This document shows positions 48,743 to 56,377 of a stretch of DNA of 64,000 bases, piece after piece. Positions within the stretch are counted from its first letter, which is position 1; each line of letters starts with the position of its first letter. The notes beneath the pieces were generated by a model that was not told the origin of the DNA, ran no database searches, and worked only from the letters and a program-made list of their open reading frames with translations. The DNA is from Micromonospora phaseoli (lineage in GTDB: Bacteria; Actinomycetota; Actinomycetes; Mycobacteriales; Micromonosporaceae): assembly GCF_900109115.1 (NCBI RefSeq), contig NZ_FNYV01000008.1, positions 62,001 through 126,000 of the forward strand, given 5' to 3'. Both the position numbers and the translations under genes were made by a program.

Positions 48743-48820
48743 GGACGCACCACCGGATCCGGCCCGGTGCGTCCGCCGGTGAACGCCGCCACGCGAGCGC
48801 TGACCCGCCTCGTGGCGGCG
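48743..48820. terminator. Two hairpins between convergent P450 and TIM-barrel genes
   Basis: A 9-bp stem (GGACGCACC pairing with GGTGCGTCC, 48743-48774) is followed by a 10-bp stem (CGCCGCCACG with CGTGGCGGCG, 48784-48820). Either could terminate; loops are longish. Confidence 0.55.
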
Positions 48821-48886
48821 TTCCGGCGTGGTCCGCGCGGCGCTCCGGTGGCCCACCCGCGGCGGCGGCGGACGGGCCACCGGGGC

Positions 48887-50023
48887 TCAGCCGGCCCGGT
48901 TGGTGGGCGGCACCGCCGCACCGAGCGAGGCGTACCGCGCGGCGAGGGCATGGAAGGACTGCTTGGGCTCCCACCGGTAGGCAGACGCCGGGTCGTGGTG
49001 GTCCTCGCGGACCGTCCGGACCAGAGCCATGCTCGCCACGTCCAGGTCGAGCCGGGGGTCGGCGGAGTACGGGTGGGTCGGGTGGATGAACTCGCTGACC
49101 GCCACGCCGTGCACCCCGGCCCGGACGAAGACGTCCAGCATCCGCTGGTGGAAGTCCGCCTGGGCAGGCTCGTCGCGCCGTACGCCGGGGCGGACGGTCG
49201 GCGGGACTGCACCGCGGTCGACCACGTCGAAGGAGAGGAAGGCCATCTCGGCGGCGCGCGCGTGCGTCGCGGTGCCGAACTCCGCGATCATCACTGGTTT
49301 GCCCCACCGGTGGTACCGCGCTATCTCCGCGACCCGGTCCTCGTCGCGGGCCGGGTAGCCGAGCGTGTAGAAGTGCATCAGCCGGATCACGTCGAACAGC
49401 CGCCAGTCGACGTCCTCGAACGGCGCCGCCGCGTACCCGACCCCACCGGAGAAGATCGATCGCACGGCGTCCACCGCCCGGTCGAGGAACTGGTTGAGCC
49501 GCTTGTTGCCGTCGACCGGGTCGACCGTGTCGGTCGGCCTCAGGAGCTGGTGGTCGGCGTCGGCGAAGATGTTGGCCATCCGTTCGTGGTAGCGCCCGCC
49601 GGGCACCAGGCCCGGAGTGAAGACGGAGTGGACGCAGCCGGCGGAGAAGCTGATGGCGGCCCCGTCCCGGCGCAGCCGCTCGGCGACCCGGGCCGCCTCG
49701 GCGAGGTGGTCGACGATCTCCGACTGTGACCGGTCGACGAGCCGCGGTTGCAGCCAGACGTGCAGCCCGGCCTCGGCCGCCGTACGCGCGGTGTCGGCCA
49801 GCCGCCCGAGGTCGCTGCCGTAGACCGTCACGGAGTTGCAGTGCAGCCGCCGCCGGATCGCGCCGATCTCGTCGGCCATCCGGCCGGCGCTCCAGAGCAC
49901 CCGGGACAGCTCACCCTGTCCGGTGGCGAAGTTGGTGCCGGTGTCGTAGGTGACCCCCACCGAGCGCAGGACATCCCGCTCGGCGGCACCGTGCGGGATG
50001 TCGGGCTGCGGACTGCCGGTCAT
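48887..50023 (-). CDS. TIM-barrel glycoside-hydrolase-like protein
   Basis: 378 residues, ATG after CAGGGAGATCGCG. It opens RSVGVTYDTGTNFATGQGELSRVLW, then IRRRLHCNSVTVYGSDLGRLADTARTAAEAGLHVWLQPRLVD, a run of alternating strands and helices ending with GKPVMIAEFGTATH and VAVSEFIHPTHPYS. The layout, with a Glu at the end of a strand (AEFGT) and another candidate (SEFIHP), is that of a (beta/alpha)8 glycoside hydrolase relative; similar proteins are often labelled abortive infection protein without proof. It has no signal peptide. Its promoter element suggests that it is expressed with the cluster. The substrate is unknown. Confidence 0.65.
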   Translation of the reverse strand: MTGSPQPDIPHGAAERDVLRSVGVTYDTGTNFATGQGELSRVLWSAGRMADEIGAIRRRLHCNSVTVYGSDLGRLADTARTAAEAGLHVWLQPRLVDRSQSEIVDHLAEAARVAERLRRDGAAISFSAGCVHSVFTPGLVPGGRYHERMANIFADADHQLLRPTDTVDPVDGNKRLNQFLDRAVDAVRSIFSGGVGYAAAPFEDVDWRLFDVIRLMHFYTLGYPARDEDRVAEIARYHRWGKPVMIAEFGTATHARAAEMAFLSFDVVDRGAVPPTVRPGVRRDEPAQADFHQRMLDVFVRAGVHGVAVSEFIHPTHPYSADPRLDLDVASMALVRTVREDHHDPASAYRWEPKQSFHALAARYASLGAAVPPTNRAG

Positions 50024-50070
50024 CGCGATCTCCCTGTTGACGTGGTGTTGGTGCGACGTGTCCGGGCTCG

Positions 50071-50114
50071 ACCCTCCCAACCGGCGCGCCACCGGCGCAC
50101 CTTCGGACGTGCGG
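50071..50114 (-). promoter_or_regulatory. Cluster promoter element, TIM-barrel gene
   Basis: On the minus strand: left arm CCGCAC, spacer ending GAAG, right arm GTGCGC, then 17 nt and GAGGGT. Confidence 0.65.
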
Positions 50115-50141
50115 CCACCGGCGACGCGTCGCCCGCCGACC

Positions 50142-50184
50142 GGGCACGGACGAAGGTGCCCGGCCCACCCGCCACTGCCACGCT
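50142..50184 (+). promoter_or_regulatory. Cluster promoter element, SDR gene
   Basis: The best palindromic copy: GGGCAC, spacer ending GAAG, GTGCCC, then 17 nt and CACGCT. Only six nt separate the -10 from the ATG of the SDR, so the transcript is probably leaderless. Confidence 0.72.
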
Positions 50185-50190
50185 GGGCGC

Positions 50191-50943
50191 ATGGCGGAGT
50201 TCGACGGCAGGACAGTCCTGATCACCGGAGGCGGTAGCGGCATCGGCCTGGCCACCGCGCGTGCGTTGCTGGACGCGGGGGCCAAGGTGGTGATCGCCGG
50301 CCGCGACGCCGCCCGGCTGCGGGGCGCGGTCGAGACGCTCGACGCCGCCGGGCGCGTCGTCGCGGTCCCCACCGACGTGGCGAAGGAGTCCGACCTCGAC
50401 CGCCTGATGACGGTGGTACGCGACCGGGTCGGCCGCCTGCACGGGGTGTTCGCCAACGCCGGCATCGCACGGTTCAACTCCTGCGCCGAAGTGACCGGCG
50501 TGGAGTACGCCGACCTGCTCGACACCAACGTCCGGGGGGTCTTCCAGACGATCCAGAAGTCGCTGCCGTTGTTGGCCGACCGCGCGGCGATCGTGGTCAA
50601 CGGGAGCTGGCTGGTGCACCGGGGCATCGCGACCACCCCGCTGTACGCGGCCGGCAAGGCCGCGGTGGTGAACCTCGCGCGCTCCCTCGCCGCCGATCTC
50701 GGTACCCGGGGCACCCGGGTGAACGCGGTGAGCCCGGGCTACATCGTGACGGACATGTTCCTCGGCATCGCCGACACGGAGCAGGCCCGGGAGGGCGCCC
50801 GCCGCCAGGTGCCGTTGGGGCGGTTGGGCCGCCCGGCCGAGGTGGCGGAGGCCGTGGTCTTCCTGCTGTCCGACCGTTCGTCCTACATCACCGGCCAGGA
50901 GCTGCTGGTGGACGGTGGCCTGATCACCTCGGTGCCGAACTGA
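50191..50943 (+). CDS. Short-chain dehydrogenase/reductase
   Basis: 250 residues, classical SDR: VLITGGGSGIGLATARAL (NADP/NAD loop), FANAGIARFNS (NAG motif), VNGSWLVHRG with the catalytic Ser and PLYAAGKAAVVNLAR (YxxxK), ending RSSYITGQELLVDGG. No ribosome site precedes the ATG, which fits leaderless translation from the promoter six bases upstream. It reduces or oxidises a carbonyl/alcohol; a place in sugar or aromatic tailoring is possible but not shown. Confidence 0.9.
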   Translation: MAEFDGRTVLITGGGSGIGLATARALLDAGAKVVIAGRDAARLRGAVETLDAAGRVVAVPTDVAKESDLDRLMTVVRDRVGRLHGVFANAGIARFNSCAEVTGVEYADLLDTNVRGVFQTIQKSLPLLADRAAIVVNGSWLVHRGIATTPLYAAGKAAVVNLARSLAADLGTRGTRVNAVSPGYIVTDMFLGIADTEQAREGARRQVPLGRLGRPAEVAEAVVFLLSDRSSYITGQELLVDGGLITSVPN

Positions 50944-51030
50944 TACCTGGTGACCCTCCTGCGGGAGCAGGTCACCCCTGCCGGCCGGGTCGGCGTACCA
51001 GGCGTGGTGGACCCGGTACCCCACGCCGGG

Positions 51031-51080
51031 GCGGGCACCGCGCGATCTCCTCGGGGTGTGCTCGATCGCGCGGTGCCCGC
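51031..51080. terminator. Bidirectional hairpin terminator
   Basis: Perfect 17-bp stem (GCGGGCACCGCGCGATC and complement) with a 16-nt loop between the SDR and the DUF1579 gene. Confidence 0.8.
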
Positions 51081-51095
51081 CCGGTCCGTCTCCGG

Positions 51096-51587
51096 TCAGG
51101 AGACCCGGGTCAGGGTGGCGTGCATGAAGGTGACCCAGGTGCCGTCGGGCGCCGGGAAGTCACAGTCGTAGCTGATCGTCCGGTCGTCGCTGGCCTGGCG
51201 CACGTACTTGGCCGGACCGACCAGAACGAGCCTGCCGTCCTCGAAGTCGCCGACATAGCGGCTCTGCTCCTCGTTGAAGGGCCCGAAGCTGCTGAAGTAG
51301 TGCGTACGGTACTTCCGGGTCTCGGAGTCGAAGTCGAAGAACTCGTAGCCGACATCCGGGATCCGGCCCGCGGCCCCCATGTCGATCACGCAGTCCCAGT
51401 GGTGGACGAGGAAGTAGCCGCCCGACAGCCACTGGAAGGTCTCGGTCCCGGAGAGTTCCGCCGGCGGACCCATCGGGCCGACCTCGGTCTTGCCGCTGAG
51501 CCTCCAGGTGCCGACGAGGAAGTCGAGACGGCGCAGCTCCGGGGCGGGTTGCGGCGGGATGGGCGTCTGCTGGGCATTGTCGGACAC
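51096..51587 (-). CDS. DUF1579 family protein
   Basis: 163 residues from GTG, with GGAGGAGCG upstream; an ATG 18 nt earlier would place the ribosome site inside the gene. LRRLDFLVGTWRLSGKTEVGP, SGTETFQWLSGGYFLVHHWDC and SRYVGDFEDGRLVLVG fit the small beta-barrel DUF1579 proteins of unknown function. It has no signal peptide. No cluster promoter element is seen, so it may belong to the flanking chromosome. Confidence 0.8.
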   Translation of the reverse strand: MSDNAQQTPIPPQPAPELRRLDFLVGTWRLSGKTEVGPMGPPAELSGTETFQWLSGGYFLVHHWDCVIDMGAAGRIPDVGYEFFDFDSETRKYRTHYFSSFGPFNEEQSRYVGDFEDGRLVLVGPAKYVRQASDDRTISYDCDFPAPDGTWVTFMHATLTRVS

Positions 51588-51792
51588 GGGTCGCTCCTCC
51601 AACATTTCCGCGGACTGGCTCCTGGTGTGACATCAAGTCGAACAACGCTCGCGCCACGTCTGTTGTGACGCCTCCGGCACGGGCGACTCATCGGTACGGT
51701 CGGCGGACTTTCGGCGGCCCGCCGGTCCGGGCACGACGGCCGGGCGTGCGTGCCCCGGCCAGGCGGGGCACGCACGCCCGTGGGCGGGCAGG

Positions 51793-52620
51793 TCAGCGGT
51801 ACGGTTTACGCGCCGCGATGATCGCGTACCCGATGTCGGCCTGCCGGCTGAAGTAGCTCCGGTACGACGCCGTCAGGGTGTCCACCATCTCCGCGCCGAA
51901 GCTCGCGGTCAGTTCGTCGCGCAACTCCTCGACCCGGTTGAGGTACCGCAGGCCCATCCCGTACACCCGCGGCCCGCACTGGGTGTACTCCTCGACCTCG
52001 AAGCCGGCCGCACCGAGCAGCGAGATCCACTCCGGCACGGAGTGCAGCTGGGCGATCTTGAAATCCGCCATGAAGGTGGCGGCCTGCGCCGCACTCACGT
52101 GCTGCTCACGGGTGCAGTCGGTGATGGCCAGCCGACCGCCGGGGCGCAGGACCCGGTGGAACTCGGTGAGTGGCACCGCCACGTCGACGGCGTGCACCAG
52201 GGCCTCGATGGCCACCACGGCGTCGACCGACTCGTCGGCGAGGGCGAGCCGGTGGTAGTCGCCGCGGATGAACTCGACCCGGGCGGAGACCCCGGCCCGC
52301 CCAGCCCGACTCCGCGCCTCCCGCACCTGGACCGCGCTCACGGTCACCCCGGTGACCCGGACGCCGTACTCCTCGGCCAGTTGCACGGCCGGAGCCCCGA
52401 CGCCGCAGCCCGCGTCGAGGACGTGTTCGCCGGGGCGCAGGTCGACCGCCGCACCGGCCTTCCGGGTGATCCGCCGGGCCGCCTCGACGACGGGAGTGCC
52501 GTCACGATCGTCGTACCAGTAGGACAGGTGCTCCTGACCGTCGATGAAGACCTGCGACAACGCGGCGGTCTCGTCGTACATCCGGCTGATGTCGCCCGTG
52601 GTGGGTGTCGTCGAATCCAT
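51793..52620 (-). CDS. SAM-dependent methyltransferase (RebM/PEAMT-like)
   Basis: 275 residues; ATG after GAGGGGCG. SRMYDETAALSQVFIDGQEHLSYWYDD is the N-terminal cap typical of the RebM-like natural-product O-methyltransferases, LRPGEHVLDAGCGVGAPAVQLAEEYG the SAM loop, and VEFIRGDYHRLALADESVDAVVAIEALVHAVD the following motifs. Possible substrates are the sugar or an aromatic hydroxyl. No cluster promoter element is seen upstream, which leaves its membership of the pathway open. Confidence 0.82.
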   Translation of the reverse strand: MDSTTPTTGDISRMYDETAALSQVFIDGQEHLSYWYDDRDGTPVVEAARRITRKAGAAVDLRPGEHVLDAGCGVGAPAVQLAEEYGVRVTGVTVSAVQVREARSRAGRAGVSARVEFIRGDYHRLALADESVDAVVAIEALVHAVDVAVPLTEFHRVLRPGGRLAITDCTREQHVSAAQAATFMADFKIAQLHSVPEWISLLGAAGFEVEEYTQCGPRVYGMGLRYLNRVEELRDELTASFGAEMVDTLTASYRSYFSRQADIGYAIIAARKPYR

Positions 52621-52747
52621 CGCCCCTCGTTTCGGTCTCATCGCCGGTCGGCCGTGACATCACCCTCACATCCACCGCCGCCCCGCTCACCTCCCGCCTT
52701 GCCGGGCATCGCCGCCCACGACGACGTCGGCCCCACGGCTGCGTCGG

Positions 52748-52775
52748 TATAGTGGCCCGTGGATGCTTGATCCAC
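52748..52775 (+). promoter_or_regulatory. Possible promoter and dyad before sigma-factor gene
   Basis: TATAGT at 52748 is a good -10 and is followed by the inverted repeat GTGGAT-N5-ATCCAC (52759-52775) at the predicted transcription start, 20 nt before the ATG. Confidence 0.45.
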
Positions 52776-52795
52776 GAGGGATTGGGGAGAGCTCG

Positions 52796-53842
52796 ATGGC
52801 GGACCTCGGCGCGGACGCGGCCCAGCACGACACCGAGCAGGAGACCTCCATCATCGACGAGCCGAGCTTCGCGGCACTGGTCGACCGGCACCGACGCGAG
52901 TTGCAGGTGCACTGCTACCGGATGTTGGGGTCCTTCGAGGACGCGGAGGACCTCGTCCAGGAGACCTACCTGCGGGCGTGGCGCAAGCGGGAGACGTTCG
53001 AGGGGCGGTCCGCCGTCCGCGCCTGGCTGTACCGCATCGCCACCAACGTGTGCCTGGACTTCCTGCGGGCCAACGCGCGCACGCCACTGCCGCACCGGCA
53101 GCCGGCCCTCGGCGCGGACCCGGACACCGCGCCGCCGCCCACCGACGAGGTGCCCTGGCTCCAGCCGTACCCGGACCGGCTGCTCGACGTCGTCGCACCG
53201 CCGGAGGGTCAACCCGACTCGCAGGTTGTGGCGCGCGAGACGATCGAGCTCGCCTTCCTCGTGGCGGTCCAGCACCTGCCGGCCCAGCAGCGGGCCGTGC
53301 TGATCCTGCGCGACGTGCTCGCCTGGCCGGCGAACGAGACCGCCGCGATGCTCGGCATCAGCCTCGCCTCCGCCAACAGCGCCCTGCAACGGGCCCGCGC
53401 CACGCTGAAGGACCGGCTGCCGCCGCGCCCGATCGAGTGGGGCGCGACCACGGATCCGGCCGAGGCCGAGCGGGCGCTCGTCCAACGATGCATCGAGGCG
53501 CTGGAGAAGGCCGACGCGGTGAGCTTCGCCAAGCTCCTGCGAGCCGACGTCCGCGTCACCATGCCGCCGGACCCGTTCTGGATCGTCGGTCGGGAGACGT
53601 TCACCGCCGGGCTGCTCGCCCAGTTCGACCCGACCTCGCCGGCCTACTTCGGCGAGTGGCGGGCGCTGGGGACCCGCGCGAACCGGCAACCGGCGGTCGC
53701 CGGGTACGTCCGGCGGCCGGGCGAGTCGCTGTACCGCCCGCAGGTCCTCAACGTCTTCCGCGTGGAAGGCGGCATGATCGCGGAGATCACCGCGTTCCCG
53801 CCGGAGGTCTTCTCCGCCTTCGACCTGCCCCACCACCTGTGA
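52796..53842 (+). CDS. ECF sigma factor with C-terminal SnoaL-like domain
   Basis: 348 residues; ATG after TTGGGGAGAGCTCG. Region 2: LVDRHRRELQVHCYRMLGSFEDAEDLVQETYLRAWR; linker with the VPWLQPYPDRLLD motif of the SigG/SigJ-like group; region 4: LPAQQRAVLILRDVLAWPANETAAMLGISLASANSALQRARATL. The last 120 residues (AEAERALVQRCIEALEKADAVSF to the end) are a SnoaL-like domain common in such sigmas, thought to regulate them through a ligand. No anti-sigma gene is adjacent. Whether it reads the recurrent cluster promoters is untested; those do not look like typical ECF sites. Confidence 0.93.
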   Translation: MADLGADAAQHDTEQETSIIDEPSFAALVDRHRRELQVHCYRMLGSFEDAEDLVQETYLRAWRKRETFEGRSAVRAWLYRIATNVCLDFLRANARTPLPHRQPALGADPDTAPPPTDEVPWLQPYPDRLLDVVAPPEGQPDSQVVARETIELAFLVAVQHLPAQQRAVLILRDVLAWPANETAAMLGISLASANSALQRARATLKDRLPPRPIEWGATTDPAEAERALVQRCIEALEKADAVSFAKLLRADVRVTMPPDPFWIVGRETFTAGLLAQFDPTSPAYFGEWRALGTRANRQPAVAGYVRRPGESLYRPQVLNVFRVEGGMIAEITAFPPEVFSAFDLPHHL

Positions 53843-53847
53843 CCGGT

Positions 53848-53873
53848 GTCGCGGCGCCGGCCGGTGCCGCGAC
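53848..53873. terminator. Hairpin between convergent sigma factor and methyltransferase
   Basis: 8-bp stem GTCGCGGC/GCCGCGAC with a 10-nt loop in the 42-nt gap. Confidence 0.6.
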
Positions 53874-53884
53874 GCCGGTACCGG

Positions 53885-54577
53885 TCAGCGCCGCCGCGCG
53901 ACGGTGAGCCCGTCGGCGATCGGCAGCATCACCGCCTCCAACCGGTCGTCGGCCGCCACGGCGGCGTTCACCTCACGCAGCACGGCGGCGCACCGCCGCT
54001 GCAGCGGGTCGGCGGCCAGGTCGGGCGCGGTCACGAAGCCGTCGAGCAGCACGTTGTCCAGCAACAACAGACCGCCCGGACGCAGCAGCGGCACCACCAG
54101 CTCGTAGTAGGTCGGGTAGTTCAGCTTGTCGGCGTCGACGAAGACGATGTCCACGGCCGCCCGCTCGGGCATCGCCCGCAGGGTGCGGGCCGCCGGCCCG
54201 AGCCGGAAGTCGATCCGGTCGGCAACCCCGGCCCGCTGCCAGTGCGCCCGGGCAAGCTCCAGCCAGCGGTCGCTGTTGTCGCAGGTGACCACCGTGCCGC
54301 CGGGAGCGACACCGCGGGCGAAGGCGAGGGCCGACAGCCCGGTGAAGGTGCCGACGTCGATCACCGTACGGGCGTGGACGAGCCGGGTCAGCAGGGTCAG
54401 CAGCGCCACCTGCTCCACCGGCACCATCATCCCCGCCACCTCACCGAGCTCCGCCGTGGCACGGGCAAGGTCGCGGACGGTCGCGTCCGGTGCCGAGGTC
54501 GAGGCGAGCAGGTACTCCCGCAACACCTGGTTGACCGGTACGTGTTTGGCGTTCCCGCCCCCCAACGACGCGTTCAC
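53885..54577 (-). CDS. Catechol-type class I O-methyltransferase (CCoAOMT-like)
   Basis: 230 residues from GTG with AGGAAGGGG upstream. ARTVIDVGTFTGLSALAFARGV is the SAM loop; VDIVFVDADKLNYPTYYELVVPLLRPGGLLLLDNVLLDG carries the metal-binding Asp residues (DADK, DN) of Mg2+-dependent catechol methyltransferases. It needs a vicinal diol. The hydroxylated beta-tyrosine expected here is a catechol, and maduropeptin carries a methoxy at that place, so this is a plausible substrate. It shares a divergent promoter region with Ku, with a promoter element in each direction. Confidence 0.9.
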   Translation of the reverse strand: MNASLGGGNAKHVPVNQVLREYLLASTSAPDATVRDLARATAELGEVAGMMVPVEQVALLTLLTRLVHARTVIDVGTFTGLSALAFARGVAPGGTVVTCDNSDRWLELARAHWQRAGVADRIDFRLGPAARTLRAMPERAAVDIVFVDADKLNYPTYYELVVPLLRPGGLLLLDNVLLDGFVTAPDLAADPLQRRCAAVLREVNAAVAADDRLEAVMLPIADGLTVARRR

Positions 54578-54636
54578 ACGGTCGCCCCTTCCTGGTCGTC
54601 CCGCCGGCGCCCGGCCGGGTTCAGGTGTCTGGCCCG

Positions 54637-54680
54637 ATCGTCGCCGCGCCCTGCCGCCGGCCGCATCCTCCACGGTGCCG
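54637..54680 (-). promoter_or_regulatory. Cluster promoter element, catechol methyltransferase
   Basis: On the minus strand: left arm CGGCAC, spacer ending GAGG, right arm ATGCGG, then 17 nt and GACGAT. Confidence 0.58.
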
Positions 54681-54710
54681 AGGGCGCGACAGGACGGACC
54701 CGCGGTGGTC

Positions 54711-54754
54711 GCGCACGGAGAAGGAAGCGACTGCCCGGCGGGCCGTGCCACGCT
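54711..54754 (+). promoter_or_regulatory. Cluster promoter element, Ku gene
   Basis: Left arm GCGCAC, spacer ending AAGG, right arm lost, then 17 nt and CACGCT, the same -10 as at the SDR. It places Ku in the putative regulon. Confidence 0.55.
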
Positions 54755-54788
54755 GACGGCAGGGGAACACGACCAGCCGGGAGCGCGA

Positions 54789-55583
54789 ATGCGGGCAATG
54801 TGGAAGGGCGCAATCTCCTTCGGTCTCGTGTCGATCGCCGTCAGGGTGCACGCCGCCACCGAGGAGAGGACCATCCGGTTCCGGCAGGTGCACCGCGACG
54901 ACGGCGGCCGGATCAGCATCCGCCGGTTCTGCGACGACTGCGACCGCGAGGTGGCCTACGAGGACGTCGCCAAGGGGTACGAGGTCGACGACGGGCAGCT
55001 GGTCGTCGTCAGCGACGAGGAACTGACCGCCCTGCGGCCGCCGATGTTGCGCACCATCGAGGTGGGCCGCTTCGTCCGTACCGACGAGATCGACCCCATC
55101 CTCTACGACCGAACATACTTCCTGGAACCGGACGACGTCGCGGTGCTGCCGTACACGCTGCTGCGGGACGCGCTGCGGGACAGCCGACGCACGGCCCTCG
55201 CCCGGGTGGCGCTCCGCCAGGTGGAGCGCCTCGCGGCGATCCGGGTACGCGGAGACATGCTGATGTTGCACACCATGATCTGGCCGGACGAGCTACGCGT
55301 GCCGGAGTTTCCCTTCCTGTCCGCCCCGGTGGCGGTGCCGGCCCCGGAACTCGCCCGGACGACCTCTCTGGTCGACGCGATGACCGAGCGGTTCGACCCC
55401 GGTGGCCAGCGGGACGACTACCGCGCCGCCGTGCTGGAGCTGGTGGCCGCCAAGGTCGGCGGCGACGCGGCGAAGCCACCTGGGGCGGCGGACGCCCCAC
55501 CGGCGCAACCGCCACCCACGGCAGAGGTCCAGCCGGCGCAACCGGCCCCGTCGCGCCGGCGGCGCGCCACGAAGGCCGCGTAG
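54789..55583 (+). CDS. ku: Bacterial Ku, DNA double-strand-break end-binding protein
   Basis: 264 residues starting MRAMWKGAISFGLVSIAVRVHAATE, the hallmark beginning of bacterial Ku. VHRDDGGRISIRRFCDDCDREVAYEDVAKGYEVDDGQLVVVSDEEL and RTYFLEPDDVAVLPYTLLRDALRDSRRTALARVALR are the ring-forming core; the tail ends in a basic RRRRATKAA after a Pro/Ala linker, as in Ku proteins that recruit ligase. The homodimer threads onto broken DNA ends for non-homologous joining, normally with LigD, which is not in the window. It starts 35 nt after a copy of the cluster promoter element and lies at the right border of the cluster, so a role in surviving enediyne damage is likely. Confidence 0.95.
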   Translation: MRAMWKGAISFGLVSIAVRVHAATEERTIRFRQVHRDDGGRISIRRFCDDCDREVAYEDVAKGYEVDDGQLVVVSDEELTALRPPMLRTIEVGRFVRTDEIDPILYDRTYFLEPDDVAVLPYTLLRDALRDSRRTALARVALRQVERLAAIRVRGDMLMLHTMIWPDELRVPEFPFLSAPVAVPAPELARTTSLVDAMTERFDPGGQRDDYRAAVLELVAAKVGGDAAKPPGAADAPPAQPPPTAEVQPAQPAPSRRRRATKAA

Positions 55584-55595
55584 GCCGGACCGAAT

Positions 55596-56138
55596 TCAGA
55601 CACCGTAGCCCTGCTCGACGACCCGACGCACCGACTCGCCGTACCCGTCGGGCCCCTCCGGCGCCACCGTACCCAGCCCGTCGACGTAGCGGTTGAACAT
55701 GCAGAAGGCCGCCGCGATGAGCACGGTGTCGTGGATCTCGACATCGGTCGCGCCCTGTTCGCGGGCGGATGTCACCAGTTCGGCGCGTACGTCGCGACCC
55801 GACTGCTGCACCGCCGCGGCGATACGCAGCAGGGCCTTCAGCTTGGCCGAGATGGACGCGGCGTCGGGATCGGCGCGCACCTGCCGCACCAACGGCAGGC
55901 CCTCGTCCAGTTGGGCGGCGGCGAACAGCGAGTGCGAGGTACAGCAGAACTCGCACTCGTTGCGGCCGGAGACGTACGCCGCGATCAGCTCCCGCTCCCC
56001 CCGGCTCAGCGAGTTCGGGCCGCGCAGCAGCACCTCGGCCAGCTCGTTGAGGGGTTTGGCGGTCTCCGGCCGATACCGCATCAGGCCGATGATTCCGGGG
56101 TTCTGCACTTCGTCGAGGCCCAGATCGATGTGCGCGAT
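55596..56138 (-). CDS. AhpD-like peroxidase-related protein, unusual start
   Basis: About 180 residues. GIIGLMRYRPETAKPLNELAEVLLRGPNSLSRGERELIAAYVSGRNECEFCCTSHSLFAA is the carboxymuconolactone-decarboxylase/AhpD fold with the CxxC...H redox centre (CEFCCTSH). The family usually begins (M)AHIDLGLDE, and that sequence is present here upstream of the first GTG (56108), but the codon where the ATG should be is ATC (56138-56136), with GGAGGTGTC just before it. So it either starts at a non-standard ATC or at the later GTG, losing ten family residues. It converges with Ku, 12 nt apart. No cluster promoter element is seen for it. Confidence 0.75.
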   Translation of the reverse strand: MAHIDLGLDEVQNPGIIGLMRYRPETAKPLNELAEVLLRGPNSLSRGERELIAAYVSGRNECEFCCTSHSLFAAAQLDEGLPLVRQVRADPDAASISAKLKALLRIAAAVQQSGRDVRAELVTSAREQGATDVEIHDTVLIAAAFCMFNRYVDGLGTVAPEGPDGYGESVRRVVEQGYGV

Positions 56139-56377
56139 GATGACACCTCCGATGTGGATGACTGCTCGTCACGACGTCGCGACGCAGCGGGTTGTCCGGA
56201 TGGTGACACACACACCGGTCGCGGGTTTCTTCGTACGTGCTCAATTTTCCGGTGCCGGCCGTCGTTCACCGGGGCAGCGGCCCCGCCGACGGGACCACCC
56301 GCCCGGTGCCCGTTGACAGCGCCCACCGGGGTCGGGAACGTCTCTGTCCACAGCACCGACTACGGGAGGCGCAGCGG

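Noticed and set aside
52796..53842. ECF sigma factor as the regulator that reads the recurrent promoter
   Set aside because: The element does not look like a typical ECF site, and the sigma gene itself and its neighbours lack it. A link cannot be supported from sequence.
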